A program made the position numbers and the translations under genes. From positions 1 through 8,509 of the forward strand of contig JAAEOI010000586.1 in assembly GCA_024244665.1 (NCBI GenBank): a stretch of 8,509 nucleotides of DNA, written 5' to 3'. This DNA comes from Bacteroidota bacterium. GTDB taxonomy: Bacteria > Bacteroidota > Bacteroidia > Bacteroidales > GCA-2748055. This document shows, piece after piece, positions 1-7,208 of this stretch. Each line of letters opens with the position of its first letter. The first letter of the stretch is position 1. The notes below the pieces were generated by a model. That model ran no database searches and was not told the DNA's origin. It saw nothing but the letters and a program-made list of their open reading frames with translations.

Positions 1-570
1 GATTTGGGCCTGGATGAGAACATGAAGACAATACTGCTCACCTACCATCCTGTCACAGTAGAAGATGAGATCTCCCACACCGAACAGATCAGAAACCTTT
101 TCGGAGCCCTGGAGCAGTCTGCTTACCAGGTAATGATTACAGCACCCGGTGCAGAAACGGACCGTGAATTGATCCTTGGTGAAATAGAAAAGCAGGTTAA
201 AAACAACAGAAACTATCACTTCACCGGGTCGCTCGGTTTCACAAAGTACCTGAACCTGATCCCCCATTGTAACTTTGTTATCGGCAACTCATCCAGTGGT
301 ATTATCGAGGTACCGTATTTCAAAATTCCCACCATAAATGTTGGCAGCAGGCAACAGGGCAGGATACGGCACCACAGCGTGATCGATACAGCCTGCACGG
401 CTGAAGCCATTGCCGAAGCCATCAAAACGGCCGAAAGTGAAGAGTTTCGGTCCGGCATCATCAATATGGAATATATGTTCGGGGACGGTACGGCTGCCCG
501 GAAAATGACAACAATCCTGGAGAGCCTCCCGGAAAGGAAGGATTTCCTGGTTAAAAAGCTGGAGTTATGA
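1..570 (+). CDS. legG: Hydrolysing sugar-nucleotide 2-epimerase, NeuC/LegG type (5'-partial)
   Basis: This is the C-terminal 189 residues of a UDP-GlcNAc 2-epimerase-fold enzyme; the family is normally about 380 residues, so the N-terminal half lies before the window. The frame is open from base 1, so the TTG at base 4 is not a real start. Visible family motifs are a TYHPVT segment near the start, then GNSSSGIIEVP followed by an N-x-G-S-R-Q-x-G-R-I-R stretch, which together shape the nucleotide-sugar site. NeuC-type enzymes hydrolyse the nucleotide and invert C2, giving free ManNAc; LegG gives 2,4-diacetamido-2,4,6-trideoxymannose instead. The partial sequence cannot tell these apart. The LegG call rests on the PtmE-type gene two genes downstream. 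Its stop overlaps the next start in an ATGA, implying translational coupling. The family call is firm; the substrate is inferred. Confidence 0.85.
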   Translation, partial: DLGLDENMKTILLTYHPVTVEDEISHTEQIRNLFGALEQSAYQVMITAPGAETDRELILGEIEKQVKNNRNYHFTGSLGFTKYLNLIPHCNFVIGNSSSGIIEVPYFKIPTINVGSRQQGRIRHHSVIDTACTAEAIAEAIKTAESEEFRSGIINMEYMFGDGTAARKMTTILESLPERKDFLVKKLEL

Positions 571-1586
571 CAGCAGGTTCTAACCTTACATTTATCATTG
601 CAGAAGCAGGGGTCAATCACAATGGCGACCTGGATATAGCCAGGCAATTGATTAAGACAGCTGCGGATGCAGGTGCGGATGCAGTTAAGTTCCAGACATT
701 CAAGGCCGACAAACTTCTGACAAAGAGTGCTGAGAAGGCTGAATACCAGAAAAAGCACTCTGATGCGGATGAGTCCCAGCATGAACTGATCCGAAAACTT
801 GAGCTGACTGAACATGACCACCTGGAGTTGATGGAGTGCTGCAGGGAAAACAGCATTGCATTTCTCTCGTCGCCTTTCGATCTGACAAGTATTGAGCTCC
901 TGCACCGGCTTGGCCTGGAAATATTTAAGATCCCGTCGGGTGAGATAATCAATTTACCCTACCTGGAAGCCATCGGGAGACTCCAAAAAAAGGTGATCCT
1001 TTCAACCGGCATGTCGGACATGAAGGAGATTGAGAGTGCCCTTCAAATCCTCCTGCTGGCCGGGACATCCAAAGAGAACATTACCGTGCTGCATGCCAAT
1101 ACAGAGTACCCGACCCCTGTGCAGGATGTAAATCTGAACGCCATGCAAACCATCCGGAAGGCATTCCAGGTGAGGGTGGGCTACTCCGATCATACCAGGG
1201 GTATAGAAATCTCTCTGGCAGCTGTTGCCCTTGGTGCAAGCATGATCGAAAAACACTTTACCCTGAACAGGGACATGAAAGGCCCCGATCACAAGGCTTC
1301 ACTGGAACCCATGGAACTGGAAGCCCTGGTGAAGGGGATCAGGAATATCGAGCTTGCCCTGGGCAGCGGGCGGAAGGTGCCTTCCCAGTCGGAATCGAAG
1401 AATATCACTATTGTACGCAAAAGCATTGTTGCCAGCACGAACATTGTAAAAGGAGAGGTCTTCAGCTCTGAAAATATTACTGCCAAAAGGCCCGGAACCG
1501 GTATTTCACCCATGAGGTGGAACGAGATCATCGGGACAAAGGCATGGAGGGACTATAACACAGATGACCTGATCCGACTGGATTAA
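567..1586 (+). CDS. legI: Nonulosonic acid synthase, NeuB/LegI type
   Basis: This 339-residue enzyme condenses a 2-acetamido-hexose (ManNAc or its 4-acetamido-6-deoxy analogue) with phosphoenolpyruvate to give a nine-carbon sialic or legionaminic acid in the cytoplasm. It has the full family length: an N-terminal TIM barrel (about residues 8-265) and a C-terminal SAF/antifreeze-like domain (about 283-339). Known meningococcal NeuB active-site residues have clear counterparts: E13 in AEAGVNHNG, K41 in KFQTFK, K121 and E126 in KIPSGE, metal-binding H209 in SDHT and H230 in EKHF, and an arginine from the SAF domain, R308 in KRPGTG. The GPDHKASLEP segment (239-248) is of the Neu/Leg kind rather than the PseI kind, arguing against pseudaminic acid. 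The ATG start overlaps the preceding stop by 4 nt. The synthase call is very secure; legionaminic versus sialic specificity is inferred from context. Confidence 0.93.
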   Translation: MTAGSNLTFIIAEAGVNHNGDLDIARQLIKTAADAGADAVKFQTFKADKLLTKSAEKAEYQKKHSDADESQHELIRKLELTEHDHLELMECCRENSIAFLSSPFDLTSIELLHRLGLEIFKIPSGEIINLPYLEAIGRLQKKVILSTGMSDMKEIESALQILLLAGTSKENITVLHANTEYPTPVQDVNLNAMQTIRKAFQVRVGYSDHTRGIEISLAAVALGASMIEKHFTLNRDMKGPDHKASLEPMELEALVKGIRNIELALGSGRKVPSQSESKNITIVRKSIVASTNIVKGEVFSSENITAKRPGTGISPMRWNEIIGTKAWRDYNTDDLIRLD

Positions 1587-1603
1587 TATATAAAAAAACT
1601 CAA

Positions 1604-2665
1604 ATGGACATAGGTAATTTCATCCTGGGTATTGATGCAGATCTTATTGAGGTATTAAAAAAAATCGATTCACTACCCTCTGTTCAGACTGTTTTCATCG
1701 TCAATGAAAAGCTGCAGGTTGTGGGTACAATCACCGATGGTGATATCCGGAGAGGGATTATCGGCGGACTGGACCTGAAGCGGCCTATCAGCGATTTCAT
1801 ATTCAGGGAGTTCAGTTTTATAAAGGAGGGTGATGACAATCTTGCCAAACTCAGGGAGTTCAGGAAAAGAAGGCTGAAGGTCGTTCCCCTGCTGTCGAAA
1901 GAGGGAAAACTTCTGAAAATCTATAATTTCACACAGCTCAAATCCCTCCTTCCGGTAGATGCCGTTATTATGGCCGGGGGAGAGGGCATCAGGTTAAGGC
2001 CCCTGACTGAAAAGACACCCAAGCCTCTTTTAAAAGTGGGGGGCAGAGAGATTATTGCCTACAATTTCGACAGGCTCTACCAGTTCGGCATCACAAATCA
2101 GTATGTCACGGTGAATTACCTGGCCCCGCAGATCGAGGCATTTTGTTCAGGTTATAATGAAGAGATAAACTTCAGGATGGTCAGGGAACCTGAATATATG
2201 GGAACAGCAGGTTCCGTATCCCTGATAGAGCATTTCGAAAATGATACGATCCTCCTGATGAACTCCGATATACTGACCAATATTGACTATGAAGACTTTT
2301 ATCAATCGTTCCTATCCGAGGAAGCAGATATAATGGTTGCCTCCATGCCCTACCAGGTAAGCCTGCCCTATGCTGTGCTTGAATCGGACGAGCGTGTCAT
2401 TTCATCCTTCAGGGAAAAACCAAATTTTACTTTCAATACAAATGCCGGTATCTACCTTATCCGAAAAAAGCTCATCGACCTGATCCCAAAAGACCAGCAC
2501 ACTGATGCCACCACCCTGCTGGAGACCGCCATACAGAATGGCAAGAAGGTGATGCATTACCCCATACGCGGATACTGGCTGGACATTGGACAGCATGAGG
2601 ATTATGAAAAAGCTCAGAAGGACATTGCACACATAAACTGGGACCTGGATTTTGATCAGAGATAA
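1604..2665 (+). CDS. ptmE: CBS-domain sugar-nucleotidyltransferase, PtmE type (GlcN-1-P guanylyltransferase)
   Basis: A 353-residue fusion of two CBS repeats (about 1-60, with GTITDGDIRRG at 41-51, and about 65-115) to a nucleotidyltransferase domain (118-345). The second domain shows the pyrophosphorylase signature AVIMAGGEGIRLRPLT (120-135) with K140 and P141 following, the metal-site aspartate D222 in MNSDIL, EKP at 271-273, NAGIYL at 280-285 and the closing GYWLDIGQHEDY. In C. jejuni, PtmE with this architecture makes GDP-glucosamine from glucosamine-1-phosphate and GTP, committing it to legionaminic acid synthesis. The CBS pair may sense a nucleotide, as in other CBS enzymes; that is inference. 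The gene sits 17 nt after legI with an ATG start and no clear Shine-Dalgarno sequence. Alternatives are a mannose- or glucose-1-phosphate nucleotidyltransferase, less likely in this setting. Confidence 0.85.
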   Translation: MDIGNFILGIDADLIEVLKKIDSLPSVQTVFIVNEKLQVVGTITDGDIRRGIIGGLDLKRPISDFIFREFSFIKEGDDNLAKLREFRKRRLKVVPLLSKEGKLLKIYNFTQLKSLLPVDAVIMAGGEGIRLRPLTEKTPKPLLKVGGREIIAYNFDRLYQFGITNQYVTVNYLAPQIEAFCSGYNEEINFRMVREPEYMGTAGSVSLIEHFENDTILLMNSDILTNIDYEDFYQSFLSEEADIMVASMPYQVSLPYAVLESDERVISSFREKPNFTFNTNAGIYLIRKKLIDLIPKDQHTDATTLLETAIQNGKKVMHYPIRGYWLDIGQHEDYEKAQKDIAHINWDLDFDQR

Positions 2666-3332
2666 AAGTATACTGGTAGTGATCCCAGCAAGGGGCCAGA
2701 GCAAGAGGCTTCCCGGGAAGAACATCAAACCGCTAGCCGGAAAACCTTTGATTTCATACACTATTGAATGCGCGCGGGCCCTGGTTGATGATAAGGATAT
2801 CTGTGTGTCGACCGATGACAGGGAAATCATCAGCATAGTTGAAAAGAGCGGGTTAAAGGTACCTTTCAAACGGCCCGATCACCTGGCCACCGATACTGCA
2901 TCTTCCAATGATGTACTGGTACACGCTGTGAACTTCTATGAAGAGGCCGGCAAAAAGATCGATATTCTTATTCTGCTGCAACCCACTTCACCATTGAGAA
3001 CTGTGCAGCATGTAAAGGAGGCGCTTGATCTCTTTTCGGGGGACCTTGACATGGTGGTTTCTGTAAAACGATCCCATGCTGCCAGCCTGTTGTGCAATGA
3101 AAGCCCTGATGGTTTCCTGAGGCGCTCCAGCGTTCAGTCCGACCCGGAAAGCAGCGGGCAGGAGGACTTTTACGAGTACAATGGGGCAGTTTACATAATT
3201 AACGTAGAAGCCCTGAAGGAGAAGTCGCTAAGCGGGTTTACCAGGGTCAGGAAATATGTCATGGACAAACGCTCGTCCATCGATATTGATACCCCGGATG
3301 ATTTCGAAATGGCACAATCACTGTTTGATTGA
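2652..3332 (+). CDS. legF: CMP-nonulosonate (CMP-legionaminate/CMP-sialate) synthetase, NeuA/LegF type
   Basis: A 226-residue cytidylyltransferase that activates the nonulosonic acid with CTP. Signature features are the N-terminal nucleotide-binding segment IPARGQSKRLPGKN (11-24), VSTDD (52-56), the RP..LATDTASS region (74-85), LLQPTSPLR (108-116), EYNGAVYI (175-182) and the closing IDIDTPDDF (210-218). The usual glycine at position 16 is glutamine here. The start is a TTG overlapping the end of ptmE by 14 nt. An in-frame TAA at 2634-2636 and the lack of any ATG before the nucleotide-binding strand leave TTG as the best start; later CTG or GTG codons would cut into the first beta strand. The 3' end overlaps the convergent gene by 15 nt. 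Synthetase function is secure; preference for Leg over Neu5Ac is inferred from ptmE. Confidence 0.9.
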   Translation: MIRDKSILVVIPARGQSKRLPGKNIKPLAGKPLISYTIECARALVDDKDICVSTDDREIISIVEKSGLKVPFKRPDHLATDTASSNDVLVHAVNFYEEAGKKIDILILLQPTSPLRTVQHVKEALDLFSGDLDMVVSVKRSHAASLLCNESPDGFLRRSSVQSDPESSGQEDFYEYNGAVYIINVEALKEKSLSGFTRVRKYVMDKRSSIDIDTPDDFEMAQSLFD

Positions 3333-4730
3333 TTCCAGGGCAGAACAGAAACTCGCCCAGGGATCTGACTTGTAGAACTCAAACTTATTCTCTATCGCAC
3401 CTCCCTCGTTCCGGGTAAGCTCCTGCAATGTAAGCAGCAATTCTTCAGGACTCCTGTTCAGGAAATAGATGCTGTCATCCACATATTCAAGGATGTAATC
3501 ACTGAATGATTCAACGAAATAGAATACGGTGGGTACTCCGAAGTAGTATGCCTCCATAAAAACTGAAGAATAGACCGTAAGATGTATATCTGAAACCCTT
3601 AGCAGGTCAAGGCTTGTGTAACGGGTATCGGTAAGCAGCAGGCAGTTTGCTTTCCCAAGGAGTTCACTGTAGTATTCAGAGGCATCATATTCCCCGGGGT
3701 GGGATTTGAAGATAAAGAACAACTCGTCCTTTCCGGAATCTATCAAAGAAAGGGTGAGCTCCTTCAAAACCTCCCGGATTGTAATTTGCGAAGTGATCAG
3801 GACAATTTTACGGCCCCCGGACAATTTCAAGAGCTCATTGTCCACCTCAGGGTTTTCCACCGACAGCGCTTCCAGGCTAAGATTTCCTGTGTCAAATACG
3901 TGCTGTGGATCGAACATCACCGAATTCGACTTCATGATATCACTGAAGTACTTTCCATAGGCAAAAAAATAATCGGGTAGCAGCTCCCTGTTCTCGAGCT
4001 GACCGTACATATAGCTGTTATGCTTCTTTGTTACATAACCATGCTGCAACTCAATTACGGGGATGTTCCGCTTCTTACTGGCCCTGATCATCGCCATCTG
4101 GGTATATGAATAGGAACAAATCATGAATATATGCTGGGGATCAACCCTCTTCAGAAATCTTTCAGCCCAGTTACTATAAAGCCTGAACCGCTTCAGCACA
4201 CGATTCACATCCCTGGCCTTTAAGCGAATACCAAACTTCTCAAGTTCAGTAATCATCTTATCCGTCTCCCGATACCTGGCCCTGGTAAATAGCGCCCTGA
4301 GAAATAAGCCCATAAATGCCAGATCAGGATAGAAGATATTGGGGGTGGCAATCCCTAAGGGCCTGACCGCTTCCCTTGAGGGCAATTCCATCATCAAGGT
4401 CTCTGAAGAGGGGAACTTTTCAATGATGAAATCAGAGTGAATCGAGTATGCTTTTTGATCTTTAACATACCTCCTTGAACTGGATGGATCAATAAAAAGA
4501 GAATTATATTGCTTAACCCGTGATTGAGTGGTCAGGAGCAGCACATTCCTGAATACAGAAAGCAGCTTCTTTGCCTTATCCTTGAATTTGTTCTTCTCCC
4601 CGGCAAATTGCTTCCTGTACTCCTGTAGGTAGGGAAGTAAAAGCTCCTGCCTGATCAAGGGGTAGATATAACTTCCCCTGAAGTAAAAACTTTTGTGAGA
4701 AAGTCTCCGGTCTAATTCTGGAATTTCCAT
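3318..4730 (-). CDS. GT-B-like glycosyltransferase; candidate nonulosonate (sialyl/legionaminyl) transferase
   Basis: I do not recognise a named family for this 470-residue protein. Its C-terminal two thirds reads like a GT-B fold: alternating hydrophobic strands with ELQHG (227-231), a strand IVLITSQIT (309-317), KSHPGE (342-347), and TVYSSVFMEAYYFGVP (385-400) followed by TVFYF. HP plus a downstream SS motif occurs in bacterial sialyltransferases and also in the CDP-glycerol glycerophosphotransferase and Kps-type families. No signal peptide or membrane segment is obvious, and the N-terminal region (about 1-70) is basic, so it may sit on the inner face of the membrane. It follows the flippase gene by 15 nt on the same strand, so the two are probably co-transcribed, and it ends against the CMP-sugar synthetase gene. 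Use of CMP-nonulosonate is inferred; transfer of another sugar or a polyol phosphate is possible. Confidence 0.6.
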   Translation of the reverse strand: MEIPELDRRLSHKSFYFRGSYIYPLIRQELLLPYLQEYRKQFAGEKNKFKDKAKKLLSVFRNVLLLTTQSRVKQYNSLFIDPSSSRRYVKDQKAYSIHSDFIIEKFPSSETLMMELPSREAVRPLGIATPNIFYPDLAFMGLFLRALFTRARYRETDKMITELEKFGIRLKARDVNRVLKRFRLYSNWAERFLKRVDPQHIFMICSYSYTQMAMIRASKKRNIPVIELQHGYVTKKHNSYMYGQLENRELLPDYFFAYGKYFSDIMKSNSVMFDPQHVFDTGNLSLEALSVENPEVDNELLKLSGGRKIVLITSQITIREVLKELTLSLIDSGKDELFFIFKSHPGEYDASEYYSELLGKANCLLLTDTRYTSLDLLRVSDIHLTVYSSVFMEAYYFGVPTVFYFVESFSDYILEYVDDSIYFLNRSPEELLLTLQELTRNEGGAIENKFEFYKSDPWASFCSALESIKQ

Positions 4731-4745
4731 AATATCTAATACTGT

Positions 4746-6230
4746 CTATCGTCCCAGGTAGTGTTTTTTAGTTTTTCTGTATATATCCAGAAGATTGGTA
4801 ATCTCCGATTTCCTGAAGAACCTGAAAACTATCAGCAGCACCAGGGGCAAAAGGGCCAGGAAGAACTTGATGACCAGTTCCAAAAACAGGGTGGGAATAG
4901 AGAGGCTGTCAATAAAACGGAAGACCAGGTACGAGGCAACAAAGGAGATGGTAAGTATCAGGATCCTCCTGAACTCATACTCCATTTTGAAAGATTTTTG
5001 TGCAAGAAAAAAACTGAGGATGACCAAATAGAAATTTGAAATCAAATGGGCATATGCTGCTCCTATGATACCGTATCTGCCCACCAGCAGTATATTGGCA
5101 ATGATGTTAACCACTGCAAAGGAAATTGTCAAAACCGGCAACAGTTTAATGCGGGACTTATTCACCATGATACAATTGGCAAAAATGAAGTAGATCCCAT
5201 TCAGCGTGAAGCTAATAATCACAATCGGGACTACGGCAATGGATCCTGTATACTTCTCATTGGCAAGCAGCAGAACTATGTCTTCACTGTACACAATGAG
5301 GAAGAATGCAATGGTAGACAACAAAAGAGCAAAGTAAGTGGAGAGCTGGGAGAAAACCCTTTTTGTAGTGATCTCATCACGCGTTGCCATTTTCATAAAT
5401 AAGGGGGCCCATGACTGATTGATTGAGAGGGCAATCAGGCTGATTATGGAACCGATTAAAAAGCCCATGTTATATATGGCTGTTGCATCCAGTCCGTCCG
5501 TTTTATTGATAATCAACTGCGCTACTATTCGCACAATAATCGCACTCAAAGCGTGTGGAACGATTGGCAGCGCGTACTTTAAAAGGTTCCTAATTAAGGT
5601 CGTGTCAATCTCAAACCTGGCTTCTTTAAGCAGGGGGATCAGACAGATCACAAAGAATGCGGCGGAGACATACAAATCACTCGTTACCTTTCCCAGTGCT
5701 CCCTGTTTATACCGTACAATCAGAATGATGGCGACAACAATAATCATGGTGAATCTAATCACGCTGAATATCCCGAAATTGATCGATTTTCGCTTCGCCC
5801 TGTATACAGTCAGAAGCATTTCGTAGTAGACAGAAAAAAAGGCGATGAACAAAGCATAGCGAAAAAATGGAATAAAGGGAATCCCTGGGAAGAGTCTTTC
5901 AAGGAATGGCTTCCCGAAGAACATAAGGAGGATAAAAAATGTTGCGGCTATGAATAAGCCGACAAAGAGTATATTCCCCAGGAGTTTCCTTTGATAATCC
6001 CTTTCTGAATGATCGAAATAAAACCTGGTATAGCTGCCCTTCAATCCAAAATCGAAGAGGACAAGGATGGTTGCAATAAAGGGTGTAATTATGGACAGAA
6101 TCCCATAGTCCGATACAGTGAGATGCTTGGCATAAACAGGTATCAGTATCAGGCCTATGGCTTTGGTGAGAATATTGGAGATCGAATATATTACTCCGTG
6201 GGCCCCAATCTCCTTAATATAATTCCTCAT
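4746..6230 (-). CDS. Wzx-like polysaccharide flippase (MOP superfamily)
   Basis: A 494-residue, strongly hydrophobic protein with about 14 predicted membrane segments (roughly 12-34, 43-62, 84-106, 120-141, 157-174, 186-203, 218-240, 252-272, 299-315, 331-352, 363-384, 387-411, 421-442, 448-471) and a basic C-terminal tail. The opening pattern of a short basic N-terminus, a first helix ending in IPVYAKHLT and then SDYGILS is typical of O-antigen and polysaccharide flippases. Such proteins move undecaprenyl-linked sugar units across the inner membrane. I chose the ATG at 6228-6230. The open frame extends 28 codons further, to 6314, but those residues look unlike a flippase N-terminus and would put a polar stretch before the first helix. 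The transferase gene 15 nt downstream is likely in the same operon. Substrate cannot be read from the sequence. Confidence 0.87.
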   Translation of the reverse strand: MRNYIKEIGAHGVIYSISNILTKAIGLILIPVYAKHLTVSDYGILSIITPFIATILVLFDFGLKGSYTRFYFDHSERDYQRKLLGNILFVGLFIAATFFILLMFFGKPFLERLFPGIPFIPFFRYALFIAFFSVYYEMLLTVYRAKRKSINFGIFSVIRFTMIIVVAIILIVRYKQGALGKVTSDLYVSAAFFVICLIPLLKEARFEIDTTLIRNLLKYALPIVPHALSAIIVRIVAQLIINKTDGLDATAIYNMGFLIGSIISLIALSINQSWAPLFMKMATRDEITTKRVFSQLSTYFALLLSTIAFFLIVYSEDIVLLLANEKYTGSIAVVPIVIISFTLNGIYFIFANCIMVNKSRIKLLPVLTISFAVVNIIANILLVGRYGIIGAAYAHLISNFYLVILSFFLAQKSFKMEYEFRRILILTISFVASYLVFRFIDSLSIPTLFLELVIKFFLALLPLVLLIVFRFFRKSEITNLLDIYRKTKKHYLGR

Positions 6231-6488
6231 ATGCTCTGCCAAATAGAAGCACAATATACTAAGATTATACCATGATCCCTTACCAGCCGAGGCCTGGATC
6301 ATCTGTAAAACCAACAGATAAGCTAAATATTGAATCTTTCAGGAGAAGTCTGTGAGATGCGTGTATATATAAAAATTGGTTCCTATCTTTACCCCATAGA
6401 AGGTATTTTTATTGTCCCGGATGAAGGGCATTCGGGGAATAATAAAAGTTCGGTTTTACGAGGTACTGATTAGAAAGAAACATATTCC
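6231..6488. other. Intergenic region between divergent flippase and methyltransferase genes
   Basis: This 258-nt A/T-rich stretch should carry the promoters of both flanking genes. On the plus strand TATCTTTA at 6384-6391 matches the Bacteroidota -7 box TAnnTTTG except at the last base, but no TTTG-type -33 element is correctly spaced. On the minus strand TCTATTTG, just before the flippase ATG, misses the box at one position; if used, the leader would be nearly absent. A 23-codon open frame (6421-6492) runs into the methyltransferase start. I see no tRNA-like fold, riboswitch or strong terminator. Confidence 0.5.
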
Positions 6489-6492
6489 ATGA
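6421..6492 (+). CDS. Possible 23-codon upstream ORF coupled to the methyltransferase gene
   Basis: An ATG at 6421 opens a 23-codon frame encoding a short basic peptide (MKGIRGIIKVRFYEV, then LIRKKHIP). Its TGA overlaps the methyltransferase ATG as ATGA, the coupling arrangement also seen between legG and legI. There is no clear ribosome binding site and no recognisable domain. It may be a chance frame, a leader used for translational coupling, or the residue of a longer gene. Confidence 0.15.
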   Translation: MKGIRGIIKVRFYEVLIRKKHIP

Positions 6493-7208
6493 GCAAGTTT
6501 ATAAAAAAGCATTATCAACAAATTGCAAGAATATTACCTCCGGGCATACTGAGAAAGCTGGAATTCAAGAGACAGGTTCATCTGGAATTAAATGAAAGAC
6601 CACTTGAATATAGCTTTGTTTTTAAAAGTATCGGTATGCTGAACCCTACCAGGATTCTTGATGTGGGTACAGGAACAACCGCTTTACCGCATTTAATGAG
6701 AAATTGCGGTCCGCTTGTCACGGCAATAGATAACAGAACAGATTACTGGACTTCAGGAATGACAAACAGGCACTACCATGTATTAGACAGGGATATTACT
6801 GCATCAAGCCTTAACATCAATGACAAATTTGACCTGATCACATGTATAAGCGTGTTGGAACATATTGAAAACCATATTGTGGCAGTTAAAAATATGTTCG
6901 ATCTTCTTAATGAAGGAGGTCACTTAATTATCACATGCCCCTATACCGAAAACGAATATGTGGAGGATGTCTATAAACTACCCGAATCGGATGCCTACGG
7001 GAAAGAGATTTTCTTTGTTTGTCAGTCTTATTCAAGAGATAAACTCAATTCCTGGCTCAGCAGCAACGGAGGTGAAATTGTCGACCAGGAATTCTGGCAA
7101 TTATGGAGTGGAGACTACTGGACCACCGGTGAAAGAGTATTACCACCAGTTAAAGTTGACTCCAAAGAAAAACACCAATTGACTTGCATGCTGATTAGGA
7201 AGACCTGA
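6489..7208 (+). CDS. Class I SAM-dependent methyltransferase
   Basis: A 239-residue protein with a Rossmann-like methyltransferase core. Motif I is RILDVGTGTTALP (55-67), the acidic residue ending strand 2 is D81 in AIDNR, the strand 4 region is FDLITCISVLEHI (114-126), and the post-motif segment is EGGHLIITCPY (142-152). These bind S-adenosylmethionine; the acceptor is unknown. The N-terminal 40 residues are basic and helical-looking. Within a glycan locus an O-methyltransferase acting on a sugar or lipid-linked unit is plausible, but protein or small-molecule substrates are not excluded. It is the only plus-strand gene between two minus-strand genes and is visibly richer in A/T than the legG-legF block (about 28% GC over 6481-6540 against 63% over 1321-1380), which hints at separate acquisition. 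Its end overlaps the convergent glycosyltransferase gene by 14 nt. Confidence 0.85.
   Translation: MSKFIKKHYQQIARILPPGILRKLEFKRQVHLELNERPLEYSFVFKSIGMLNPTRILDVGTGTTALPHLMRNCGPLVTAIDNRTDYWTSGMTNRHYHVLDRDITASSLNINDKFDLITCISVLEHIENHIVAVKNMFDLLNEGGHLIITCPYTENEYVEDVYKLPESDAYGKEIFFVCQSYSRDKLNSWLSSNGGEIVDQEFWQLWSGDYWTTGERVLPPVKVDSKEKHQLTCMLIRKT

Noticed and set aside
216..905. A 229-codon minus-strand open frame across the legG/legI junction
   Set aside because: It lies fully antisense to two well-conserved genes, its translation is cysteine-rich and resembles no family, and it is explained by codon bias of the plus strand.
2402..2869. A 155-codon minus-strand open frame across ptmE/legF
   Set aside because: Antisense to confident genes and with no recognisable domain; a shadow frame.
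3301..3310. Palindrome ATTTCGAAAT near the end of legF
   Set aside because: Ten bases with no loop or flanking U-run, within coding sequence; expected by chance and not a terminator.
5046..5826. Plus-strand open frames opposite the flippase gene
   Set aside because: They mirror a clear membrane protein on the minus strand and show no motifs of their own.
6231..6314. A 28-residue N-terminal extension of the flippase
   Set aside because: The frame is open, but the added residues do not look like the family N-terminus and the ATG at 6230 gives the normal start; kept only as an alternative.
6477..6488. Minus-strand TATGTTTC resembling a Bacteroidota -7 box
   Set aside because: One mismatch and about 250 nt from the flippase start, with no -33 element; too weak to call a promoter.
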